In this document: one piece after another, positions 6,406-14,720 of the stretch
Layout of the letters: every line of letters begins with the position of its first letter
Position numbering within the stretch: the stretch's first letter is position 1
DNA from: Lachnoclostridium sp. UBA7215
Lineage (GTDB): Bacteria; Bacillota; Clostridia; Lachnospirales; Lachnospiraceae
DNA length: 25,167 bases
Direction of reading: 5' to 3'
Assembly: GCA_002490465.1 (NCBI GenBank)
Contig: DKUB01000101.1
Location: 1 to 25,167 of the forward strand
Translations under genes and position numbers: made by a program
The notes under the pieces: generated by a model
Database searches by the model: none
Told to the model about the DNA's origin: nothing
Seen by the model: only the letters and a program-made list of their open reading frames with translations

Positions 6406-7770
6406 ATGCAAGACAGAACAATTTATAAACGGGCGCTGCGGCTTGCCGTGCCAATGATGATTCAGAACGGGATTACCAACATGGTGACATTGGTGGACAA
6501 TGTTATGGTGGGAAGCCTTGGCACGGAGGCCATGACGGCCGTTTCTATCGTCGGACAATTGATTTTCGTATTTAACCTGGCCGTATTTGGAGGAATCTCC
6601 GGGCCGGGTATTTATGGTGCGCAATATTATGGGCAGAGAAACCTTGATGGTTTTCGAAATGCTGTCCGCATGAAGATATGGATATGTGCGCTGTGTGCGC
6701 TGGTGGGAACAGTGCTTTTTCTATGTGCCGGCGGAAACATGATTGGGCTTTACCTGCACGGAGAGAGTGCGACGGTCGACCCCGCCCTCACCATGGAATA
6801 TGGCTTACAGTATCTGAATATTATGCTGTTTACTATTGTGCCATTTGTTGTTACACAGATTTATGCCAGCAGCCTGCGGGAAACCGGGGACAGTGTAAAA
6901 CCTATGGTGGCAGGAATTATATCTGTAATTGTTGATATCGTGTTTAATTATCTATTGATCTATGGTAAGTTCGGTTTTCCTGAGCTCGGTGTGCGCGGTG
7001 CGGCGATTGCCACACTGATGGCAAGAGTGGCAGAAATGCTGATTGTCGTTATCTGGGCGCATTTGAAAAAAGAAAAGCATGAATTTTTACAGGGGCTGTA
7101 TAAGACAATTTTTATGCCAAAAGATGTATCGTTAAAAATGATAAAAAAAGGCGCTCCTATATTTTTTAACGAGTTTTTGTGGGCGGGCGGCATTGCGGCT
7201 CTTACGCAGTGCTATTCCACAAGGGGGTTAGAGATTGTAGCCGGGCTGAACATATCGAATGCCATCTGTAACCTGTTAAATGTTGTATTTGTGGCTCTGG
7301 GGTCAGCAGTGGGAATATTGATTGGACAGACGCTCGGTGCCAGTGAGTATGAGAAGGCGAAAAAGAACGCTTTTCAGCTTATGTGGTTTACAGGGGCAAT
7401 CTGTATATTTCTGACTGTTATCCTGATTTCCATATCAGGAATATTTCCGAGATTTTATGATACAACAGAGGAAGTGAGAAATTATGGACAGTGGTTTATT
7501 ATTGTGACAGCTCTGTTTTTTCCGATACAGGGTTTCTTAAATGCGCTGTATTTTACCCTGCGCTCCGGTGGAAAAACTTTTATTACCTTTTTATTTGACA
7601 GCGTTTATTCGTGGGTGGTTACTCTGCCGATAGCCCTGTTGCTCTGTAACTTGACGGGATTGCCGATTCTTGTAGTATATGCCGCAGTGCAGGCAGCAGA
7701 TATTATAAAAGTTATTGTCGGATATGTATTAATTCAAAAGGGCATTTGGATTAGTAATATTGTAGAGTGA
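6406..7770 (+). CDS. MATE-family multidrug/cation efflux transporter
   Basis: 454 residues with about twelve hydrophobic segments in two similar halves. The N-terminus has the MATE pattern LAVPMMIQNGITNMVTLVDN and VMVGSLGTEAMTAVSIVGQL, and the second half GLNISNAICNLLNVVFVALG then SAVGILIGQTLGA. Family members exchange Na+ or H+ for cationic drugs or metabolites across the inner membrane. The start at 6406 follows the LRR copy-2 stop by 28 bp, with GAGGAG and AAGGGG upstream, so co-transcription with the LRR genes is plausible. The substrate cannot be deduced. Confidence 0.92.
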   Translation: MQDRTIYKRALRLAVPMMIQNGITNMVTLVDNVMVGSLGTEAMTAVSIVGQLIFVFNLAVFGGISGPGIYGAQYYGQRNLDGFRNAVRMKIWICALCALVGTVLFLCAGGNMIGLYLHGESATVDPALTMEYGLQYLNIMLFTIVPFVVTQIYASSLRETGDSVKPMVAGIISVIVDIVFNYLLIYGKFGFPELGVRGAAIATLMARVAEMLIVVIWAHLKKEKHEFLQGLYKTIFMPKDVSLKMIKKGAPIFFNEFLWAGGIAALTQCYSTRGLEIVAGLNISNAICNLLNVVFVALGSAVGILIGQTLGASEYEKAKKNAFQLMWFTGAICIFLTVILISISGIFPRFYDTTEEVRNYGQWFIIVTALFFPIQGFLNALYFTLRSGGKTFITFLFDSVYSWVVTLPIALLLCNLTGLPILVVYAAVQAADIIKVIVGYVLIQKGIWISNIVE

Positions 7771-7814
7771 CAGAAGGGCGGAACGGGCAGAAAGTTTTGT
7801 TGTGAGGAGGCGCT

Positions 7815-8768
7815 ATGAGAGAAGAAGTAGAACAGCTCATTGCTGAGGTGGGAAAGGCGATTGTTGGTAAGGAAAAGGAAAAGAAGATAATTTTGGCGGC
7901 AATGTTTTCCGGTGGGCATATTCTGCTCGAAGATATACCGGGGGTCGGGAAAACCAGCCTGGCGCTGTCCCTTTCACATGCTTTGGGGCTGACGGCAAGG
8001 AGAATGCAGTTTACATCGGATGTTCTTCCGGCTGATGTTGTCGGATACCATATTTTTTCCAAAGACGGGGAAATGCAGTATATGGAGGGGGTTTTGTCCT
8101 GCAACCTTTTTTTGGCGGATGAAATAAACCGTACATCGGCAAAGACGCAGTCAGCCCTTTTGGAAGTGATGGAAGAGGGAAGGGTGACGGTTGACGGTAT
8201 TACGAGGCCGGTGCCGGACCCCTTTCTTGTCATTGCCACGGAAAACCCGATTGGTTCTGTTGGAACGCAGATGCTTCCGGAGTCACAGCTTGACCGTTTT
8301 ATGATTTGCCTGTCTTTAGGTTATCCGCTCCATGGGGAGGAAATCCGGATTTTAAAGGATAGAAAAAAAGAGAATCCGATAACGCAGGTACAGGCAGTAT
8401 TGAGTGAGGAGAGGATGCGCCGGATCCGTGGGGAAGTTGAGGATGTTTTTATTGCGGATGAGATTTATGATTATATGGTAAATCTGGCTGAGGCGACAAG
8501 GAATCATGACTGGCTGGAGACGGGGCTCAGTCCGCGCGGAACGCTTGCTCTTGCCCGAATCGTACAGGCGGTGGCATGGATGGAGGACAGGAATTATGTG
8601 CTTCCGGAGGATGCAGTGTTTGCTTTTCCTTTTATTGCAAGGCATCGTATTATCTTTAACACAAATGCAAGGATAAATCAGAGAGATGCCGGAGAACTTT
8701 TTTCGGATATATTGAAAAAAGTACATCTGCCCAAATATTCAGAATCTATGAGCAGGCGCAGCGTATGA
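7815..8768 (+). CDS. MoxR-family AAA+ ATPase
   Basis: 317 residues. Walker A is GVGKTS at residues 43-48, Walker B is LFLADE ending at D102-E103, and sensor 1 lies in VIATENPIG, all typical of MoxR/RavA AAA+ ATPases (AAA_3 core plus lid). The ending LPKYSESMSRRSV is usual for the family. MoxR ATPases act as chaperone-like factors in maturing enzyme or surface complexes with a DUF58 and often a VWA partner. GAGGAGG precedes the ATG at 7815. Its last codons overlap the DUF58 start by four bases (ATGA), so the two are translationally coupled. The conserved MoxR-DUF58-transglutaminase trio is common but its target is not known. Confidence 0.92.
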   Translation: MREEVEQLIAEVGKAIVGKEKEKKIILAAMFSGGHILLEDIPGVGKTSLALSLSHALGLTARRMQFTSDVLPADVVGYHIFSKDGEMQYMEGVLSCNLFLADEINRTSAKTQSALLEVMEEGRVTVDGITRPVPDPFLVIATENPIGSVGTQMLPESQLDRFMICLSLGYPLHGEEIRILKDRKKENPITQVQAVLSEERMRRIRGEVEDVFIADEIYDYMVNLAEATRNHDWLETGLSPRGTLALARIVQAVAWMEDRNYVLPEDAVFAFPFIARHRIIFNTNARINQRDAGELFSDILKKVHLPKYSESMSRRSV

Positions 8769-9877
8769 AAAAAGGATGTTTTTTGTATGGGGCCGCTATC
8801 GTATTTGCGTTTTGTTATGCTTTGGGGATGCAGCAGTATGCCGGCTGGTATGTACTGCTTCTTACACTCGTATTTCCTGTTCTTGAAATTATTGCATGTT
8901 GGTTCTTTTTCCGGGGGAACCTGAGTGCAGATGTGGATGCTGCGGCAGAGGGAATGGATGGGGACAATCCGGATAACATAGAGGGGCGGCTGAAAAGGCT
9001 GAGAGTGGTTTTAGAGAATGACGCCTTTTTTCTTCCTGTTCATCATGGGGAAATTGTGCTTGATGTTGAAAATATGTTTTTGCGAAAAAGAAGGCATCTA
9101 AAATTGTCCTTTTCGGTCGGGGCAGGGGAAAGGGAATTTGTTGCCTTAGAGGATGAGTTTTCTTATCCGGGGAAATACCGCATTCATTTTCGCCGGATCT
9201 GTGTGTATGATTTTCTCGGTCTTATTCCCATTCCTATGGAGTGGCTGGAGCCAAAAGAGATTACTCTGATGCCGGAGCCAATGGGGGATTTGCAGAGTCT
9301 GGTGCTGAATGGTGAAGAGTGGGAAGGGGATGATGGCAGTTTCTTTTCCCATATCAGGACCGGGAGTGACGTATCTGAGCTCTTAGATATAAGGGAGTAC
9401 CGCAGGGGAGATATGCGCAACCGTATCCACTGGAAACAGACAGAAAAGAGGGGCAAACTCATGGTAAAGGATTTTGGGTTTCCCCTGGATTTTGGTATAG
9501 GCCTGTTTATTGATTTGAACTGGAAAGTGGCAGGGAAGGCGGAAAAAGATATTACTTCACAGATACAGAATGCTTATCTGATAGGCCTCCACCTGGTTAT
9601 GGAAGGAATTCCCTTTATTCTCATCTGGCAGGATGAAACAAAGCAGTTGTTAGAGCAGAGGGGAGTCAGGACGGAAAAGGATTTATATGAGAACTTTGCC
9701 CGGCTGCTCAGGGGACGTATTTATTCTTCCGAGACATGCCTGGCGGCATTATATCGGGAGGCAGGGGGCAAAAAGCTTCAGGAGGCGTGTTACTTTTCTT
9801 CGGACAGAATATATGATTATGAATATATATGGTCATTGTTAGAGGCAAAACATTTGCAGATTAAGAGGAGCCGGTAA
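8765..9877 (+). CDS. DUF58-domain membrane protein
   Basis: 370 residues. Two hydrophobic stretches at residues about 5-50 (FLYGAAIVFAFCYALGM and YVLLLTLVFPVLEIIACWFF) anchor it. Around residues 205-240 the signature LLDIREYRRGDMRNRIHWKQ followed by a KDF motif identifies the DUF58 family, whose members have a von Willebrand A-like fold and accompany MoxR ATPases. A beta-rich segment (residues about 70-190) precedes it. It overlaps moxR by four bases and the transglutaminase gene by one base (TAATG), so the three genes are expected to be made in step. Confidence 0.9.
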   Translation: MKKGCFLYGAAIVFAFCYALGMQQYAGWYVLLLTLVFPVLEIIACWFFFRGNLSADVDAAAEGMDGDNPDNIEGRLKRLRVVLENDAFFLPVHHGEIVLDVENMFLRKRRHLKLSFSVGAGEREFVALEDEFSYPGKYRIHFRRICVYDFLGLIPIPMEWLEPKEITLMPEPMGDLQSLVLNGEEWEGDDGSFFSHIRTGSDVSELLDIREYRRGDMRNRIHWKQTEKRGKLMVKDFGFPLDFGIGLFIDLNWKVAGKAEKDITSQIQNAYLIGLHLVMEGIPFILIWQDETKQLLEQRGVRTEKDLYENFARLLRGRIYSSETCLAALYREAGGKKLQEACYFSSDRIYDYEYIWSLLEAKHLQIKRSR

Positions 9878-12045
9878 TGGATAGTGGAAAGGAATTGACA
9901 AAGGCGGTTTATTTGATACCGTTGTGGTTAATGTACGGCGAGATAGCAGCGGCATGGAAAGATGGTTTTGAGCTTCCTGTGAAGTCTGGTTCCTGTCTGC
10001 TGCTGTTGGTTTTTTTTACTGTATTATACAGTGCGTTTCACGCATTTAGCCCGTTATGGGAAAAGGCCGGTATAGTGGGAGATGTATTAGCGGCTGCCGC
10101 CGTGTTTTCCATGTTATTTTTCCAGGAGGTGCGTGAACAGCTTATGCAGCTTTTGGCATCGGTAAACAGTCAGTGTAATCGTGCATACGGAATGGAAATA
10201 ATGATTACATCATTGCGCCATACAAGGACAGACTGCACCATTGGTTTTTTCTGGCTGTTCTTTCTCTTTTTCGGTATTACCCTGTATTTGTTCTGGAAAG
10301 AAGTTCCGCTTATCTGGCAGGTACTTCCGGGAGTGGTTTTATTTCTTGTGCCTGTAATGGCGGATGGTCAGATTTCAAGTACAGTTTCCATCGGTTTTTT
10401 CTGTGGTATGCTTCTCTTTTTAACAAGAGTGGGACAAAGAGGGAAAAATGTTATTCCGGCTTTTGGCGTCGGAGCAGCTATGTTGATTTTGTCCGCCATT
10501 CTTGTTTCGCTCTTTTTTCCGGAATGGCGATATGAAAGTCTGTCCCAAAATGACAGTTTTAGTAAATTTGTGAGCGAGCAGACAGAAATTTTAGAGGAAG
10601 TTGTGGAAGGCGGCAGCATACTGCAGGGGGAATTTGATCCGGATGGGAAAATAGAATACGGGGATATTACGATGTATCGGCTGACAGTGGCTGCCCGTGC
10701 CGGCAATACCTCATATGTTTATCTCAAAAGTTTCGAGGGCACCCGCTATCATAAAGGGCGCTGGCTTGGAGAATCCAGCAAAAATAATATTGCCTACACA
10801 GGGACCATCAGCCATATAAACAGTAATACATGGAAAATAGAGCGGGTTGCCGGAAAGGAAGATATTATCCCTTATGGGGTAGAAGGATATTATAATGTAG
10901 AAAAGGGCGCCATTGCCTGGAGGGGCGGCACCTGGGAATCCTATCAGTCGCTGGTGTGCCAGATGGAGCGGCACTGGGCGGATTATTTGTCCCGTCCGAT
11001 TGTAAAAACGGATGATTTTCAGAAAGAGAGGGAAATTCCTGATTTTCTGCGCAAAGTTTGTAAAAAGAGAATGCAGTCCATTCATGCCGATGCCTGTCAC
11101 ACCTATAAGGAGCTTGCGGATGCCGTCAGAAATATGTTTATAAGTGATTTCAAGTATTCGCAGGAACCGGGAAAACCGGGCAAAAATAAGGACGGGCTGC
11201 TGTATTTTCTGAAAGATTCCCATACGGGGTACTGCGTTCATTTTTCATCTGCTGCCGTTCATTTGTTCCGAAGTCTCGGCATTCCGGCAAGATATGTGCA
11301 GGGGTATACAGTAGATACAACAAAACTGAGATTAAACAGGCCTTACAACATTAAAGATTATATGTCACATGCATGGGTGGAAATTAATATTGATGGCCTT
11401 TGGGTTCCCGTGGATCTCACCCCGGGAAGGAGTGAGGACTATTTCAATGATGATGGAAACAGTGTGTTTGGAGAGGATTCTGCTACCGGGGCAGGGATAG
11501 GTTCTTTGTCGCCGTCTGCCATATCGTCACAGGCGGCAGACGGGAATTTTTCCGATCATGCACCTTTATGGCTGAACTGGATAGTTACCGTTCTTCTATA
11601 TCGGATTGGGCAGTTGATAGCTGTTGTCGTTATTTTATTACTGGTATTTCTTTTTGCTAAATTTTTGCTTATGCTCTGGAATAGAAGAAAGATGCTACAG
11701 CTCAGGAAAAAGGGGGAGTGGGAATTATTTCTGAGGAAGCTTCATGGAGAATTTCTGCGATATCTGGCATCAAAAAAGGTTCGGTGGGATGAATACAGCC
11801 GGGAGGAGACACATAAAAATATTTATTATGCCTTTTCGCCTGATATACCGTTTGTGTATGAAAGTGATATGCTTGAGTTTGAAGCTGAGACAAAATGGTA
11901 TGTAAATAAAATGTTTGCGCTGCGCTATGGTGAAGCAGAGGTGACACAGGATGAGGTTTTACGTGCGGTGCGCTGGTATAAGAAAATAATACGGAATCGT
12001 CGTCATTTTGTGTTTGGCAAGGTATTTAAGGTTTTGGACAATTAG
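9877..12045 (+). CDS. TgpA-like membrane transglutaminase-fold protease with DUF4129-like tail
   Basis: 722 residues. About six membrane segments fill residues 1-220, then comes an extracytoplasmic region with a transglutaminase-like core. The catalytic triad is visible: C453 in GYCVHFSSAA, H498 in SHAWVE and D513 in PVDLTPG. One further span (about 567-602, NWIVTVLLYRIGQLIAVVVI onward) is followed by a cytoplasmic tail of about 120 residues that resembles DUF4129 (with SREETHKNIYY). Family members are cysteine proteases or amidases working outside the membrane; TgpA of Pseudomonas is essential. With MoxR and DUF58 it forms a conserved trio that probably modifies or processes surface or secreted proteins; the two LRR proteins encoded just upstream are conceivable clients, which is inference. 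Confidence 0.88.
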   Translation: MDSGKELTKAVYLIPLWLMYGEIAAAWKDGFELPVKSGSCLLLLVFFTVLYSAFHAFSPLWEKAGIVGDVLAAAAVFSMLFFQEVREQLMQLLASVNSQCNRAYGMEIMITSLRHTRTDCTIGFFWLFFLFFGITLYLFWKEVPLIWQVLPGVVLFLVPVMADGQISSTVSIGFFCGMLLFLTRVGQRGKNVIPAFGVGAAMLILSAILVSLFFPEWRYESLSQNDSFSKFVSEQTEILEEVVEGGSILQGEFDPDGKIEYGDITMYRLTVAARAGNTSYVYLKSFEGTRYHKGRWLGESSKNNIAYTGTISHINSNTWKIERVAGKEDIIPYGVEGYYNVEKGAIAWRGGTWESYQSLVCQMERHWADYLSRPIVKTDDFQKEREIPDFLRKVCKKRMQSIHADACHTYKELADAVRNMFISDFKYSQEPGKPGKNKDGLLYFLKDSHTGYCVHFSSAAVHLFRSLGIPARYVQGYTVDTTKLRLNRPYNIKDYMSHAWVEINIDGLWVPVDLTPGRSEDYFNDDGNSVFGEDSATGAGIGSLSPSAISSQAADGNFSDHAPLWLNWIVTVLLYRIGQLIAVVVILLLVFLFAKFLLMLWNRRKMLQLRKKGEWELFLRKLHGEFLRYLASKKVRWDEYSREETHKNIYYAFSPDIPFVYESDMLEFEAETKWYVNKMFALRYGEAEVTQDEVLRAVRWYKKIIRNRRHFVFGKVFKVLDN

Positions 12046-12048
12046 TGC

Positions 12049-12077
12049 TTTACATTTTGTAAAAAATAGTGGATAAT
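12049..12077 (+). promoter_or_regulatory. Sigma-A promoter of tRNA-Leu (and probably the downstream chemoreceptor)
   Basis: TTTACA (12049-12054) and GATAAT (12072-12077) are 17 nt apart, each 5 of 6 to consensus. The expected start near 12084 is 9 nt before the mature tRNA 5' end. It begins only 3 bp after the transglutaminase stop. Confidence 0.75.
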
Positions 12078-12092
12078 AAAGGGGAAGAATTT

Positions 12093-12175
12093 GCGGATAT
12101 GGCGGAATTGGCAGACGCGCTAGATTTAGGTTCTAGTGGGCATCTCCCGTGCAGGTTCAAGTCCTGTTATCCGCA
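12093..12175 (+). tRNA. tRNA-Leu (anticodon UAG)
   Basis: An 83-nt class II tRNA. The acceptor stem is GCGGATA (12093-12099) with TATCCGC (12168-12174) and discriminator A12175. The anticodon stem-loop is CTAGA-TTTAGGT-TCTAG with anticodon TAG; a long variable arm follows (TGGGCATCTCCCGT), and the T arm has GGTTCAAGTCC. No CCA is encoded. It reads CUN, chiefly CUA, codons. Confidence 0.95.
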
Positions 12176-12195
12176 GTGAGGAGGAGGAAAAAAAG

Positions 12196-13935
12196 ATGAT
12201 GTTTTTTAAGAACTTGAGTATTCGATTTAAAATTTTAATTCCAGTTGCGTTACTGGGATGTCTGCTTGTTTTTCTGGCAGTGACAAGTATTAACAGTGCC
12301 GGTCAGATTATGGATGCCAGTGAGGAAATTTCAGGTAATTATGCCTTGCAGATTGAGCATTTAGGTGATGTTTCTACTAATTACCAGACTTTGCGGCGCG
12401 TTGCCTTTGCCCATATCGTTGCCAAGGACGACAGTGCATTGCAGCAGACTTTGAAAGAGGAAGCGGATTCTCTGAGAGCAGATATCAGCAGCAAGTTTAC
12501 TGAGATTGAAAATCTTCTGCAGACAACAGAGGCGAAGGATGGGTTTCAGAAATTTAAGAAAGATTATGAGGACTATCTGGTAATTTATGATACTATTCTG
12601 GAAAATAGTGCCAATGGTAATATCACCGAGGCAACTGCTCTGGCAAATAAAGATTTAAAAGAGGCAGGCACTACATTAACGGAAGAGATGAATTCGATAC
12701 GGCAGCTCAATAAGGCGGATATGGAAAAGGCAATAGCCCATCAGGACAAAGTATATGCCAGTGTCGTTCGGGTGATTATTATTTTGATGGTTCTCAGTAT
12801 TCTGATCTTTGCGTTTGTTGTTTGGGTTTCCTGGAAATGGGCTATTAAGCGTTTGATAAATATTAATAAACAGCTTCGGGATGTTATTTCTTCCATTGAA
12901 CAGGGCGAGGGAGATTTGACGAAGCGTGTACAGTGTTTCTGTACCGATGAGATTGGTACACTGGCTGCCAGTATTAATACTTTTATTGAGACTTTACAGG
13001 GGATTATGGGGCAAATTAACAGTAGTTCGGGTGAAATTGGTTCTATTGTAAATTTGGTATCCGGTAAGGTATCGACGGCGAACGACAATTCCAATAATAT
13101 TTCTTCCGTAATGGAACAGTTATCTGCTTCAATGGAGGAAATTTCGTCTTCCATAGCGACGATTAGAGAAAATGTAGATACTGTGGATGAAAATATTATA
13201 GAATTATCCAGTGAATCCCAGGGTCTGTATGATTATGCTGCAACAATGCAGACGAGAGCGGAAAATCTTGAACAGAATGCGGTAGAAAATAAACAAAATA
13301 CCAGTAATGCCATTAGTGATATTTTTGAAAAGTTAAAACAGGCAATTGAAAGCAGTAAGAGCGTAGAGCGTGTAAATGACCTTACAGATGAAATATTAAA
13401 TATTTCCAGTCAAACAAATCTTTTATCCCTGAATGCGTCGATTGAGGCTGCCAGAGCTGGTGAAGCGGGACGTGGGTTTGCTGTAGTAGCGGATGAAATT
13501 AGTCAGTTGGCTAATTCCAGCAAGGATACGGCAAACAGTATTCAGACGATTAACCAGATGGTTATTGAGGCGGTAAAGGATTTGACGGAAAGTGCAGATT
13601 CCATTGTGAAGTTTATCAATGAGAATATTCTTCCGGATTATGAAGGATTTGTCAGTGCAGGCAAGCAATATAATGAAGATGCTGTTCACGTAAATGAGAT
13701 TGTTACCCGTTTCAATAATATGTCGATTGACTTGAAGCAGTCGATGAGCAGTATTATGGAATCAATCAACGGAATTAACACTGCAGTAAATGAAAGTGCA
13801 GATGGGGCATCCAATGTGGCGACGAATACCTCTGATTTAGTTAGGGATATCGGTGAGATTGCAGATGCAATGGATGATAACAAACAAGTTGCCGGTAATT
13901 TGACAGAAGAAGCAGAGCGCTTTGTTAAATTCTAG
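12196..13935 (+). CDS. Methyl-accepting chemotaxis protein with four-helix-bundle sensor
   Basis: 579 residues from the ATG at 12196, preceded by GAGGAGG; an earlier in-frame ATG at 12136 lies inside the tRNA and is rejected. A membrane span (about 12-34, ILIPVALLGCLLVFLAV), an extracytoplasmic helical 4HB_MCP-type domain (about 35-190), a second span (about 192-215, VIIILMVLSILIFAFVVWVS), a HAMP segment (about 216-270) and a long coiled-coil signalling domain follow in order. The conserved hairpin tip SSQTNLLSLNASIEAARAGE then AGRGFAVVADEI (about 400-435) contacts CheA/CheW. The ligand is unknown. The gene starts 20 nt after tRNA-Leu with no separate promoter visible, so its mRNA probably arises by processing of a tRNA-mRNA transcript. 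Confidence 0.92.
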   Translation: MMFFKNLSIRFKILIPVALLGCLLVFLAVTSINSAGQIMDASEEISGNYALQIEHLGDVSTNYQTLRRVAFAHIVAKDDSALQQTLKEEADSLRADISSKFTEIENLLQTTEAKDGFQKFKKDYEDYLVIYDTILENSANGNITEATALANKDLKEAGTTLTEEMNSIRQLNKADMEKAIAHQDKVYASVVRVIIILMVLSILIFAFVVWVSWKWAIKRLININKQLRDVISSIEQGEGDLTKRVQCFCTDEIGTLAASINTFIETLQGIMGQINSSSGEIGSIVNLVSGKVSTANDNSNNISSVMEQLSASMEEISSSIATIRENVDTVDENIIELSSESQGLYDYAATMQTRAENLEQNAVENKQNTSNAISDIFEKLKQAIESSKSVERVNDLTDEILNISSQTNLLSLNASIEAARAGEAGRGFAVVADEISQLANSSKDTANSIQTINQMVIEAVKDLTESADSIVKFINENILPDYEGFVSAGKQYNEDAVHVNEIVTRFNNMSIDLKQSMSSIMESINGINTAVNESADGASNVATNTSDLVRDIGEIADAMDDNKQVAGNLTEEAERFVKF

Positions 13936-13954
13936 AAATATTGTTATTTACAGT

Positions 13955-14005
13955 AACGGCGCGAAATCGGAACATAATTAATCGGTTCTGGTTTCGCGCC
14001 GTTTT
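13955..14005 (+). terminator. Strong intrinsic terminator behind the chemoreceptor
   Basis: AACGGCGCGAAA (13955-13966) pairs perfectly with TTTCGCGCCGTT (13992-14003), and the T-run continues. An inner GGAAC/GGTTC-like pairing is also possible. It separates the convergent chemoreceptor and glycosylase genes and may serve both. Confidence 0.9.
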
Positions 14006-14034
14006 GTTGTTTATTCTTAAGTTTCTATTAAAAG

Positions 14035-14670
14035 TTATTTTTTTTGTGCATAATCCTTCATCCCTTCCATAGCACCCCCGGCAACAGCCCAGAAATAAAA
14101 GCTGGCAACACTGCCATAGGGAGACAGGCGTCTGCGGTATTTTTCAAATTTTGCTTTGTCAATCTGCCGATGATGGTAAACCATTCTCATGCCGCGCAAA
14201 ATGGCCAGGTCTCCATAACTTAATATATCAGGGCGCTGCAGGCAGAACAACAATATCATTTCGGCAGTCCAAACGCCCACCCCTTTTAAACTGCATAGGG
14301 AGTGTATGGCTTCTTCATCAGACATTTTTTCCACAGCATCAAGATTAAATTCACCGTTCATAACTTTTTTAGAAAAATCTTTTATATATTCTGCCTTGCG
14401 GAAAGTTATTCCAAGGGATTGTAACTCAGTAGTATCCGCTGCTGCGACCGTCCCGGCAGACACTGTTCCCAACATCTGATTCATTCTGCTCCATATAGTC
14501 TTTTGCGCTTTTATGGAAATCTGTTGTCCTAAAATATGATGGACAACAGAAGAAAACAGGTCAGTATCGACGGGGCGTTCAATAAAACCCAGAGTATCAA
14601 TAACTAATGCCAGTTTTTTATCTTTTTGTTTCAGATATTCCATTTCAGTCTGACCATATTTAAAGTACAT
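14035..14670 (-). CDS. AlkA-type DNA-3-methyladenine glycosylase (HhH-GPD)
   Basis: 211 residues. The HhH-GPD core is clear: an N-terminal helix VVHHILGQQISIKAQKTIWS, the helix-hairpin-helix LCSLKGVGVWTAEMILLFCL, then the loop SYGDLAILRG with the catalytic Asp. Such enzymes excise alkylated purines, mainly 3-methyladenine, as the first step of base excision repair. The size fits the compact clostridial AlkA-like proteins lacking the N-terminal mixed domain of E. coli AlkA. It starts at 14670 with an AGGA site nearby; a second Met at 14643 is possible. It lies 50 bp behind the CZB chemoreceptor gene and may be read from the same promoter. Confidence 0.85.
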   Translation of the reverse strand: MYFKYGQTEMEYLKQKDKKLALVIDTLGFIERPVDTDLFSSVVHHILGQQISIKAQKTIWSRMNQMLGTVSAGTVAAADTTELQSLGITFRKAEYIKDFSKKVMNGEFNLDAVEKMSDEEAIHSLCSLKGVGVWTAEMILLFCLQRPDILSYGDLAILRGMRMVYHHRQIDKAKFEKYRRRLSPYGSVASFYFWAVAGGAMEGMKDYAQKK

Positions 14671-14720
14671 AGTAATCCTGCCTTGTTTATATTGGTTATT
14701 GTGCTAAAGGTAATTACCAG

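Noticed and set aside
12136..12195. Upstream in-frame extension of the chemoreceptor into tRNA-Leu
   Set aside because: The ATG at 12136 lies inside the tRNA anticodon/variable region and has no RBS; GAGGAGG before 12196 gives the proper start.
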